A stretch of 64,000 bases of DNA from Enterobacter sp. 10-1. GTDB taxonomy: Bacteria; Pseudomonadota; Gammaproteobacteria; Enterobacterales; Enterobacteriaceae. Of the stretch, positions 38,522 through 44,975 are shown piece after piece. Both the position numbers and the translations under genes were made by a program. The notes under the pieces are model-generated. The model ran no database searches, was not told the origin of the DNA, and worked only from the letters and a program-made list of their open reading frames with translations. Numbering within the stretch: the stretch's first letter is position 1; every line of letters begins with the position of its first letter. The stretch spans positions 1,302,001 through 1,366,000 of the forward strand of contig NISF01000001.1 of NCBI GenBank assembly GCA_002270295.1, given 5' to 3'.

Positions 38522-38718
38522 TGTCACCATAGGGGACAGATACACCTCCGTAGGAGATAAGGGGGTATCAATATCGATAGGGGTAACAAAGTTTTGTGGG
38601 GGGTTAAAGATTGAAAGTTACGTTTTGGCACTTTCATATGTCCCCTATGGGGACAGTTAAATGGCTATGTGTCCCCAACGGGGACAGTTAACTCTCCTAT
38701 CTGTCCCCATACGGGACA
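38522..38718 (+). repeat. Four 17-bp palindromic iteron-like repeats
   Basis: TGTCCCC-N3-GGGGACA or close variants occur at 38522-38538, 38639-38655, 38670-38686 and 38702-38718. The last three are spaced 31 and 32 bp, three helical turns, and two are followed by GTTAA. Likely binding sites of a replication initiator or repressor encoded by the element. Confidence 0.8.
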
Positions 38719-39120
38719 CTATAAGACTAATATATATAATACTAAATAAATAAAACTATCTTTTAATCTTTTAATAATATTTAAAGAATGATCTAAGCGT
38801 TGGCTTTGCCACCCTACGGGAACGCTTAATAGTATATGACAGCTTACGCGTCATGAAAGATTATGGCATAGCTTCCACTCCTCTTCGATTCGTGCAAACT
38901 AGCCACTGGCTAAAGCTCATTCGCTAATGCTCATTCACTAAGCCTAAGTAACCTTCAAACTCTTACACTCTATAATAAGAAGAAAAAGACCTTCTTATTC
39001 TCTTCGTGCAAGGTTTTAAGTTAACTTAGGTTTATGCATGTAGATAATGTGAATGTTTCTTTTATGCAAATTCTAGTTTATTAAGAGACTGTTTTCTTTT
39101 TTTAGTGAGAGTGAGGGTTG

Positions 39121-39263
39121 GACTGACAGTGGTCAGCCCTTACGGAGAATACTTGAGCCTTAGCGATAGTATGATACTAAGTAGAATATTCCTTTATGAG
39201 TCAGCGAAGCGTAGAGGTTATCGCAGATAGCCGATACTCATTTGAAATGTGTCATAACACATT
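39121..39263 (+). ncRNA. Cluster of stem-loops, possible structured RNA
   Basis: Consecutive helices: CTGAC/GTCAG with loop AGTG (39123-39136), TAGTA/TACTA, ATGAGT/ACTCAT (39196-39201/39236-39241) enclosing a 7-bp hairpin GGTTATC-GCA-GATAGCC (39216-39232), then AATGTG/CACATT (39246-39263). No promoter is assigned with confidence, so the RNA reading is tentative. Confidence 0.4.
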
Positions 39264-39982
39264 CAAGAATTACTATACTAACCTCACTATCTACTATGCA
39301 AAAGGAAAACCCCCTTTCACATAGACTTTTCGAGAGATATCCCCGTTCACTAACGAGGGGAACACTAACTCCTACAACTCCCACTCAATAAAAGAAAAAG
39401 CCCTTTTATTTCATGCAAGCTGTATAGAGATAAGTCTATCTACAATTCATAGCTCACACTCATTCTTTCGTGCAAGCTCTTCATTAAGATAGATCTATGC
39501 AATAATACCTTTTGTTGATAACTGCAATATTTTTCTAGTAAAATTTCTATCAACAATAACTGTGCAAACTTCCCCAACTATACCCCTCACATTCATTCGT
39601 GCTAAAGCCGTGCAAGGTTGCACTCGTGCAGACTCTTGAGAGTCTATTATATATAGCGAATTTACTAAGTGTATGAAACTAAAAGAAAATATACCCCATT
39701 TTTCGCCAGTTTTACCATTAAAAATACAAAAAGTGGCGATAAACTTACTATAACTATTAGTGTGCAATAATAAAAAGTTCAATTTTTTATTTACATAAGC
39801 GCTATTGTAATTAAATTTTTGAACTTTTCTAGAATATTTCTGAGAATATACCTATGCACACTAAAGCCGGATTTATATACTGTTATATACTTTATCTATA
39901 TAAATCAAGTATGTAACATTTGTAAACCCTATTGACTTTTCGTAAAGTGCTAAAAATAGTGCACTTTTTTTGCATTTAGGTA

Positions 39983-40026
39983 TTGACAATATAGTGATAA
40001 CGTGTTAGGATAGTTTATATAGTGAT
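39983..40026 (+). promoter_or_regulatory. Promoter and operator repeats of the rep-like operon
   Basis: TTGACA (39983-39988), 17-bp spacer, TAGGAT (40006-40011). The decamer ATATAGTGAT occurs in the spacer (39989-39998) and again at 40017-40026 over the start site, 28 bp apart, as expected for a repressor site. Confidence 0.75.
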
Positions 40027-40071
40027 GAGTTAAACAAATAAGCCTTCACTACAAAGACGTTAACCGCAACG

Positions 40072-40104
40072 CACTGTGAGCCTTCGGGCGGCACGGTGTT
40101 TTTT
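40072..40104 (+). terminator. Attenuator between promoter and rep-like operon
   Basis: A stem CACTGTG/CACGGTG topped by GCC-TTCG-GGC is followed by T6. It lies about 55 nt into the transcript and 35 nt before the first gene, so it can stop transcription before the operon. Antisense- or protein-controlled attenuation of rep genes is well known in plasmids. Confidence 0.75.
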
Positions 40105-40138
40105 ATATGTAACCATAATAGAAGGAGCCAATATAATA

Positions 40139-40330
40139 ATGGCAAATACAAAATACCCCGATGTTCAAGCAATCCTTGATGCGCTGCTTAGTGGTGAACT
40201 TAGTCGAGCACAGGCGCAGCGAAGTAAGAATGTTGCAAAGAGTTTAGGACATACAGAACGATATGAACGCTACCGCCGCTCTGTGGCATTGTTTGATCAA
40301 ATTATGCATATCAAAACTATTAAGGATTAA
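40139..40330 (+). CDS. Small hypothetical protein, 63 aa
   Basis: Not recognised. ATG at 40139 follows GAAGGAG; an in-frame GTG at 40076 lies inside the attenuator and is not used. The basic, helical product (QAILDALLSGELSRAQAQRSKNVAKSLGHTERYERYRRSVALFDQ) might bind nucleic acid. It is first in the operon and 15 nt before the RepL-like gene, a position suiting a copy-control or regulatory partner. Confidence 0.7.
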   Translation: MANTKYPDVQAILDALLSGELSRAQAQRSKNVAKSLGHTERYERYRRSVALFDQIMHIKTIKD

Positions 40331-40345
40331 CAGCAAGGGGGGGAA

Positions 40346-41302
40346 TTGGCATACTCAACATATGATGATATTTATTGGAGTGACGTAGATTTAGATAGCG
40401 ATTACACAACAAATGAAAAGTTATTATCTCGTTATGAACCTTCTCAGCAACATCCACTCTCAGATTTCTCTAATACTAACGAACAGCTAACAGTAATTAA
40501 TGGTTATCTTTACCGGGTTGATAAAGAAACTGGCGAGATATACCATTATGGTGATGATTGGCAAGAATATGTAGTTGGCGGTGATATTGTAAATCATATT
40601 TTTCTTCAATACAGTATCGCTGATACAGCTAAATCTAAAAAAGCACACCGTGAATACTCTAACAAGCTGGGAGATAAATCAACAAACGCAGCACACAACG
40701 GAATTAAAGAGTATGCGCACATACTGAATAAACGAGACTTTGAAAAATTATTCATACTGTGTAATGAGGTTGACCGTAGAAATCTTGTCTTTATCAAACG
40801 TAATAAACTCTGTGACATCCTGAACACCTCATACGACCATTTAAAACGAGTCCTAAATCTGCTTGAAGAGAAGCAATATATCAAGGTAGACAAGGCAGAG
40901 CATGAAAAAGATACTTTCAAAATCTGGGTTAACCCTTCCTTTATATGGAAAGGTGATTATTCTAATCGTTGGTTATCTGCTTACATGCAAGGATTTGATA
41001 TTTTACCTCGTATTAAGCAACGAAAGGAGTCGGTATCAATATTTGCTATTACCGAAAAGGCACTGAATGATTATGATGTCTGGTATGCAGAACACGGTCA
41101 TTATGCACCTTCACCATTATCAAGAGATTGGTATGAAGAAATTCAACGTTATGACAATGCATACGGTGAATCTCAGAGGAAAGCAAAAGAAACCTACGAT
41201 AAAAAAATGGCAATACTCAACTCTGCAATATCTGAGAATGCTTTTATTAAGGCGTGCTTGGGGGTAGAACAATACAGAAAAATTCTTAAGAATTTTAAAT
41301 AA
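40346..41302 (+). CDS. RepL-like winged-helix protein, putative replication initiator
   Basis: A 318-residue protein. The middle has a winged helix (NKLCDILNTSYDHLKRVLNLLEEKQYIKVDKAE) followed by WVNPSFIWKGD, the pattern 'NP-x2-hydrophobic-x-KG' seen at the end of RepL-type plasmid initiators. The flanking N- and C-terminal parts are unfamiliar. It begins with TTG at 40346 after AAGGGGGGG. Its place after an attenuator and near iteron-like repeats fits an initiator; a transcription regulator is the alternative. No primase or helicase motif is visible. Confidence 0.6.
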   Translation: MAYSTYDDIYWSDVDLDSDYTTNEKLLSRYEPSQQHPLSDFSNTNEQLTVINGYLYRVDKETGEIYHYGDDWQEYVVGGDIVNHIFLQYSIADTAKSKKAHREYSNKLGDKSTNAAHNGIKEYAHILNKRDFEKLFILCNEVDRRNLVFIKRNKLCDILNTSYDHLKRVLNLLEEKQYIKVDKAEHEKDTFKIWVNPSFIWKGDYSNRWLSAYMQGFDILPRIKQRKESVSIFAITEKALNDYDVWYAEHGHYAPSPLSRDWYEEIQRYDNAYGESQRKAKETYDKKMAILNSAISENAFIKACLGVEQYRKILKNFK

Positions 41303-41312
41303 AGGAGAATAA

Positions 41313-41516
41313 ATGACGAATATCGATGCTGTATACAGGCATTTATTGTGCTCTCATACACGTAAACTAAAACAGATTCAGGAAGATTTAGGTCTAACAC
41401 GCGAGGATGTATTATTGAGCATCAAGAGTCTCATTGAAGAGGGCATTCTCCACACTAAATCCCCAGCCTTGAAAGGCTTTAATAAAAACCTAATCAGAGA
41501 AATCACTCAGGAGTAA
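41313..41516 (+). CDS. Small helix-turn-helix protein, 67 aa
   Basis: Not recognised as a family. It shows a winged-helix-like pattern (YRHLLCSHTRKLKQIQEDLGLTREDVLLSIKSLIEEGILHTK), so DNA binding is likely. ATG follows AAAGGAG ten nt after the rep-like gene. It may regulate the structural genes downstream. Confidence 0.7.
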   Translation: MTNIDAVYRHLLCSHTRKLKQIQEDLGLTREDVLLSIKSLIEEGILHTKSPALKGFNKNLIREITQE

Positions 41517-41519
41517 ATA

Positions 41520-41672
41520 ATGCAGGAATACGAATATACAGAAAATGAAAAATCGCTCTTTAGAAGCATAGCTGAAGGTTTAGATCTTACATATGAAGAA
41601 CTTGAATCCAAAATTATCAAGGAATATCTGGAAAACCTCCTCGATAGAATCAAATATAACAGAGGGGAATAA
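41520..41672 (+). CDS. Small acidic protein, 50 aa
   Basis: A 50-codon ORF starting at ATG 41520 with CAGGAG just upstream. The product (MQEYEYTENEKSLFRSIAEG, then LDLTYEELESKIIKEYLENLLD) is acidic and helical and loosely resembles the preceding HTH protein. Its TAA overlaps the next ATG by one base (TAATG), a translational coupling to the Dit-like gene. Function unknown. Confidence 0.65.
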   Translation: MQEYEYTENEKSLFRSIAEGLDLTYEELESKIIKEYLENLLDRIKYNRGE

Positions 41673-42316
41673 TGACTACAACAGTTAACGACACTTCCAG
41701 CACTAAATCAACATCCAGCACTAAAGCAGAGAATGGCTTCTGTGTTATCGCAAGTATGGCTAACGAGTCTTCTGCGAGCTACATTCAGGAATACAGTGCT
41801 CTATCCTTCGATAGTGTCCCTCAAATTGGTGTAAAGCGTAAAGCAGACGTTTCCAGTTACGCGATCGAATCTGGAAGCGAAGTGAGTGACCATATTCAGA
41901 TTAAAAATGATTCAATCAATATATCCGGCTGGATTACAGAGAGTCCTATTGAACTACGAGGCGATATTATCTCTTCAAGTGGTGCAAATGGTACCCGGGT
42001 GAGACAGGCTATTGACTGGCTTAACGCTACATTTGAAGCCCGCCAAACTATATCACTGGTTACAAGGGACGCTGTATTAGAGAGTGTCGTCTTAACAGGA
42101 GTATCTTATAACTACGACGATGCACTGGATGCAATGAAATTTGATTTGTCATTTGAAAAGATTAGATTAGTGCCTTCTAAAGAGGTAGATGTAATCGCTA
42201 CTAAGACAAAAAGCACTACTAATAAAGGTAAGACAGTAAAGACAAAGGCACCAACAAGTAACACTCCTAAAAAAGATAGCACAGTTACTACCCTGTCATC
42301 CCAATATAATTCCTAA
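41672..42316 (+). CDS. Dit-like phage tail protein
   Basis: A 214-residue protein. Residues about 35-170 match the N-terminal domain of Dit-like tail proteins found after the tape-measure gene in many tailed phages: IESGSEVSDHIQIKNDSINI followed by SGWITESP, then RVRQAIDWLNATFEARQTIS, and a closing beta segment ending MKFDLSFEKIRLV. The C-terminal 40 residues are a Lys/Thr/Ser-rich low-complexity tail. A virion role at the tail tip or baseplate is expected. Here the gene stands apart from the tape-measure gene by 4 kb, unlike in phages. Confidence 0.78.
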   Translation: MTTTVNDTSSTKSTSSTKAENGFCVIASMANESSASYIQEYSALSFDSVPQIGVKRKADVSSYAIESGSEVSDHIQIKNDSINISGWITESPIELRGDIISSSGANGTRVRQAIDWLNATFEARQTISLVTRDAVLESVVLTGVSYNYDDALDAMKFDLSFEKIRLVPSKEVDVIATKTKSTTNKGKTVKTKAPTSNTPKKDSTVTTLSSQYNS

Positions 42317-42336
42317 ATAAATTCGGAGCTACCAAT

Positions 42337-42426
42337 ATGGATTACGCAGAAGCATTAATAAGTTTTGCCTTATGGGGCATATTAATATCAGAAGTAACAC
42401 ACAAATACTGGAGGAACGTTGAGTAA
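42337..42426 (+). CDS. Very small membrane peptide, 29 aa
   Basis: A 29-codon ORF with GGAG 10 nt before its ATG. The product has one hydrophobic stretch (ALISFALWGILISEV) and a charged end (THKYWRNVE). Its stop overlaps the TTG start of the next gene, which suggests it is really translated. Function unknown. Confidence 0.5.
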   Translation: MDYAEALISFALWGILISEVTHKYWRNVE

Positions 42427-42793
42427 GAATAGAAATATATTGAATGTTAACAAATTACAGCTTAGAGCAGTAGCCAGAAATAAAAGAAAATCTAAAGAAA
42501 AGAGCGTTCCTAAGTGGGATGCTATTCCAGAATATGACGACCCCCCAGCACTCACACAGGAAGAACAGGAAATCATTGATAGTATTTGTAATAATAACGT
42601 TTTTTATTCTCCTCGTAAACGAATAGCCACTAAATTTAACGATGAATTAGAAAGGTGGCAAGCGTTAGGCTTTAAAAGTGAAGATGAGCATATTGCATGG
42701 AAGAGACTTAATAACAGGGATGAGGCGTCTAGCACTTATACAGACCTTGCAGACACTATCCTAAAAATCACACAGGGACAGAAAATTGACTGA
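42419..42793 (+). CDS. Hypothetical protein, 124 aa
   Basis: Not recognised. It begins with TTG at 42419 after GGAGGA. The N terminus is strongly basic (LRAVARNKRKSKEKSVPKW) and the rest acidic and helical, without membrane segments. It overlaps the following gene by 8 nt. Located among structural genes, it may be a virion or assembly protein, but nothing proves this. Confidence 0.65.
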   Translation: MSKNRNILNVNKLQLRAVARNKRKSKEKSVPKWDAIPEYDDPPALTQEEQEIIDSICNNNVFYSPRKRIATKFNDELERWQALGFKSEDEHIAWKRLNNRDEASSTYTDLADTILKITQGQKID

Positions 42794-43010
42794 ATATAAT
42801 ACAATATATGAAATGGTGCAAGCCTATGCTAATTATTGCAATGACAATGACATGCTGCATGGGCGCACTGACCACCCGGACGGGGATTATTACATGTATT
42901 TCACCTCCGGGAAGATAAATCAAAAACAGCAAGATACAGTCGTATTCTGTTTCACTAAAGAAAAGAACAGCGATAATAGATATCCTTCTTATATGATTCA
43001 GACAAGCTGA
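42786..43010 (+). CDS. Hypothetical protein, 74 aa
   Basis: Not recognised. TTG start at 42786, overlapping the end of the previous frame. The product is a small soluble protein (TIYEMVQAYANYCNDNDMLH, then GDYYMYFTSGKINQKQQDTVVF). It is followed by a hairpin GCCCC-TGTAA-GGGGC near 43041 without T-run. Confidence 0.55.
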   Translation: MTEYNTIYEMVQAYANYCNDNDMLHGRTDHPDGDYYMYFTSGKINQKQQDTVVFCFTKEKNSDNRYPSYMIQTS

Positions 43011-43085
43011 AGAGTGAATAACACTCTTATCAAATATAATGCCCCTGTAAGGGGCTATAACACACTTTAAATAAAAAGAGGTATA

Positions 43086-43532
43086 ATGAGTAGCATTAAT
43101 AGTTTGAGCCGTGGTAAGGGCAGAGAAGCAGTAGAGAAATATAACCAACAACAAGCTATCCTGGAAACTCCTGTAGGGACTTCAGAAGAAGCAGAAGCCT
43201 ATCATCATGTTAAGAACAATAAGATCACATATCTTGATATCTTTTCTGCATACAACGATGAACTGAATGGGAGTGTCTTAATCAACCTCACCACAGCCAT
43301 TGATAACTTCTATAACACCCCTACAGCTAATAATTTGAATACTGTCAGTGAAGAGATTAAGATCGCTAACAGATTTATTAAAGAGGCTTCAGAAGTTATG
43401 GAGGTTTGTATTACTAATAATCCTGATAGTGCAGAATTAGCTACAGAGATTGACATTTATCAGAGTGCTACAGAGTGTATTCTAGGTGAAATTGCACAGT
43501 TAGCATCGAATATTACAGGAGAGGAGGCGTAA
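43086..43532 (+). CDS. Hypothetical protein, 148 aa
   Basis: Not recognised. ATG after AAAGAGG. The product is acidic and helical (FSAYNDELNGSVLINLTTAIDNFYNTPTANNLNTVSEEIKIANRF), no membrane segment. The stop codon sits in a perfect hairpin GAGGC-GTAA-GCCTC (43524-43537), which may act as the terminator or stabiliser of the early operon. It is the last gene before the ncRNA unit. Confidence 0.7.
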   Translation: MSSINSLSRGKGREAVEKYNQQQAILETPVGTSEEAEAYHHVKNNKITYLDIFSAYNDELNGSVLINLTTAIDNFYNTPTANNLNTVSEEIKIANRFIKEASEVMEVCITNNPDSAELATEIDIYQSATECILGEIAQLASNITGEEA

Positions 43533-43569
43533 GCCTCTCTTCACTCTTTAAGGCCTCCTTTATGGGGGC

Positions 43570-43640
43570 ACTTGAAATAAAACTCGTTACAAGGTGAAAT
43601 ACAATTTCAATTGTCACTTGAGCGTATTTTATTTCACTTT
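43570..43640. promoter_or_regulatory. Inverted-repeat operator region before the ncRNA
   Basis: GAAATAAAA near 43573 and TTTTATTTC near 43627 form a long inverted repeat, with inner GTGAAATA and TTTCAA copies. The word ACTTGAAATAA recurs at 44241-44251 before the capsid operon, so the same regulator may act on both. Confidence 0.5.
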
Positions 43641-43644
43641 TCTA

Positions 43645-43673
43645 TTGACAAATACATATTTTCATGTTAATAT
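43645..43673 (+). promoter_or_regulatory. Promoter of the large ncRNA
   Basis: A perfect TTGACA (43645-43650), a 17-bp spacer and TAATAT (43668-43673), predicting a start near 43680. Confidence 0.7.
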
Positions 43674-43679
43674 TATCTT

Positions 43680-44236
43680 ATAGGGTAAGATATTTTCCAT
43701 TCCCCTGCAACCATTCTCTTTGAGAAACTCAATTACTCCTTATTTAAGTTTCTTCTGATTCTTTCGTTTATTCTCCAATGTGTTGAGGGTTTGCTCTGCT
43801 TACTGGATCTAACACTGGTTTGTAGAGCAGGGAAGTCGTCTGGAATATTTTGTGCAATCACACTTTATATTCATATTAGACGGTTTCTCAAAGAGAATGC
43901 ATCGGTATGCACCTATGAGTCGTTTGGTTTTTACCTGTATTTCAAAAGAATACCAGTATTCCGAGCCTCCAGACGGCTCTTAAGTGTATATCTATCTAGA
44001 TTACACAATTTTGTTATTGACAATTAGTCAATTGCTTTTATCACAGATTATGCAATGCATAGTGTATGGGAACGCAAGCGACTCTTATCGGTACCAAAAA
44101 ATATCATCGAGTAGCTCCGATGCAGGGCGAAAGTCCTTTACAGGTGGAATTGAGAAGCCCACTTGTATAAACAAGAAAAATATATGCCAATATTTTAAAA
44201 CTAGTCAAAGACAGCCCCTTTTGGGGCTTCTTTTTT
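43680..44236 (+). ncRNA. Large structured non-coding RNA, about 557 nt (candidate)
   Basis: A promoter-to-terminator unit with no credible ORF. Helices I can pair by eye: a perfect 17-bp long-range stem (43712-43728 with 43883-43899); TGCTCTGC/GTAGAGCA inside it (43792-43799/43822-43829); GAATA-CCAG-TATTC; CATCG/CGATG (44105-44122); AGGGC-GAAA-GTCCT with a GNRA loop (44124-44137); and ACAGGTGG/CCACTTGT (44140-44166). CGTCTGG (43837-43843) can pair with CCAGACG (43969-43975) as a pseudoknot. Size and phage context recall the ROOL and GOLLD classes of large ornate RNAs, but I cannot match either consensus. Confidence 0.7.
44213..44236 (+). terminator. Terminator of the large ncRNA
   Basis: AGCCCC-TTTT-GGGGCT followed by TC and T6. 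Confidence 0.9.
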
Positions 44237-44240
44237 ATCT

Positions 44241-44312
44241 ACTTGAAATAATTCTATTTCACTCTTTCAAAGTTACTTTTGATAACAATCACAACAATTG
44301 AAAGTCACTTTT
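44241..44312. promoter_or_regulatory. Operator repeats before the capsid operon
   Basis: GAAATA-ATTC-TATTTC is an inverted repeat at about 44245-44260. Two direct copies of AAAGTYACTTTT follow at 44269-44280 and 44301-44312, spaced 32 bp. They lie 32-100 bp before the capsid operon and probably bind its activator or repressor. Confidence 0.6.
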
Positions 44313-44343
44313 AAAGGCTCATTACATACATAGAGAATATAAT

Positions 44344-44586
44344 ATGAAGACAATCAATAACAAATCTATGTCCCTTTCTGATTTTACTACCACTTGTGAA
44401 AAAGTAGCAGAGATTATGAAGTGTGACGTAAATACTGTTATGCGGGAAGCCGCTAAACGACTTCTTGATGAAGAGCAAACCCTTGTTAAAGGGCTTAACT
44501 ACTCTGAATTGGAAACTCTCTCTCAAGAAGAAAAGACTAACGCTTTCATTGAAAAAATGAAGAAACATAAGAATAGGAATAAATAA
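44344..44586 (+). CDS. Hypothetical helical protein, 80 aa
   Basis: Not recognised. ATG at 44344; the product has a possible HTH (TCEKVAEIMKCDVNTVMREAAKRLL) and a lysine-rich end (EKMKKHKNRNK). It is the first gene of the capsid operon and could be a regulator or a small assembly factor. I looked for terminase small-subunit features and could not support that. Confidence 0.65.
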   Translation: MKTINNKSMSLSDFTTTCEKVAEIMKCDVNTVMREAAKRLLDEEQTLVKGLNYSELETLSQEEKTNAFIEKMKKHKNRNK

Positions 44587-44588
44587 TA

Positions 44589-44960
44589 ATGGCAAATTTT
44601 GGTAAAATCTCTGGTGGCACTAAACTAGATAATAGTGTTATTGCTTACACCGCTGACCATGTCCTACAGGATATGAAAATCAGTTACCCTGATGGCATCC
44701 CTGCTGATTTGGTAGCTGGCTCTGTTGTCTCCCTGAGTTCAGGCGCAATGGCAACCTCTACAGATAATATTAGCGTTGTAGTCTCTCCTTCTGTTGCAGG
44801 TCAGAAATTCCTCCGTGTAGCTCGCACCCCTTTTGCAATGCTGATTAAAGAAGCGCTTATTGTAGATAGCTCTCTTACTCTTGATGAAGTTGTAGCAGCT
44901 CTGACAGCACAAGGCTTTGCATTCACTGATTATGCAGAAGTAGCACTCCGCACCACCTAA
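44589..44960 (+). CDS. Head decoration-like protein
   Basis: A 123-residue beta-rich protein placed directly before the capsid gene, the slot of lambda gpD-type decoration proteins. The C-terminal half (KFLRVARTPFAMLIKEALIV, then LDEVVAALTAQGFAFTDYAEVALRT) has the layout common in such proteins: a strand with the added-value loop, then an 'AL..G' helix and a final strand. No enzymatic motif. It starts 2 nt after the preceding gene. Assignment is by position and pattern only. Confidence 0.6.
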   Translation: MANFGKISGGTKLDNSVIAYTADHVLQDMKISYPDGIPADLVAGSVVSLSSGAMATSTDNISVVVSPSVAGQKFLRVARTPFAMLIKEALIVDSSLTLDEVVAALTAQGFAFTDYAEVALRTT

Positions 44961-44975
44961 TAAGGATAATAATAA

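Larger units (their letters stand above)
37866..40138. other. Long non-coding control region of the element
   Basis: About 2.27 kb of very AT-rich DNA with no convincing gene. The ORFs present lack ribosome sites and sensible composition. It holds, in order, a tandem decamer, two 19-bp direct repeats, four palindromic 17-mers, several stem-loops, three exact TTCGTGCAA copies (38889, 39003, 39467), and the promoter plus attenuator for the rep-like operon. This looks like an origin/control region, perhaps with small RNAs. Confidence 0.7.

Noticed and set aside
38522-38718. Possible small CRISPR array
   Set aside because: The repeats are 17-bp palindromes with only about 14-bp gaps, unequal first spacing and no cas genes. 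Iterons or operators fit better.
39495-39782. 95-codon minus-strand ORF
   Set aside because: No ribosome site or sensible composition; probably chance.
43712-43899. Retron-type msr-msd with inverted ends
   Set aside because: The 17-bp inverted repeat suggested this, but no reverse transcriptase is encoded in the element and the transcript continues to a distant terminator.
44100-44236. Group I intron or RNase P-like core (AGGGC-GAAA-GTCC)
   Set aside because: The conserved P7/R-S sequences of group I introns and the other RNase P landmarks are absent, and no split gene flanks it.
43791-44301. Two overlapping ORFs of 78 and 105 codons on the plus strand
   Set aside because: They lie inside the structured ncRNA unit, have no ribosome sites and odd, Cys/Phe-rich translations. 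The stem-loop structure explains the sequence better.
44344-44586. Small terminase subunit
   Set aside because: Length and a possible HTH invited the idea, but no terminase large subunit is present and the sequence shows no clear TerS features.
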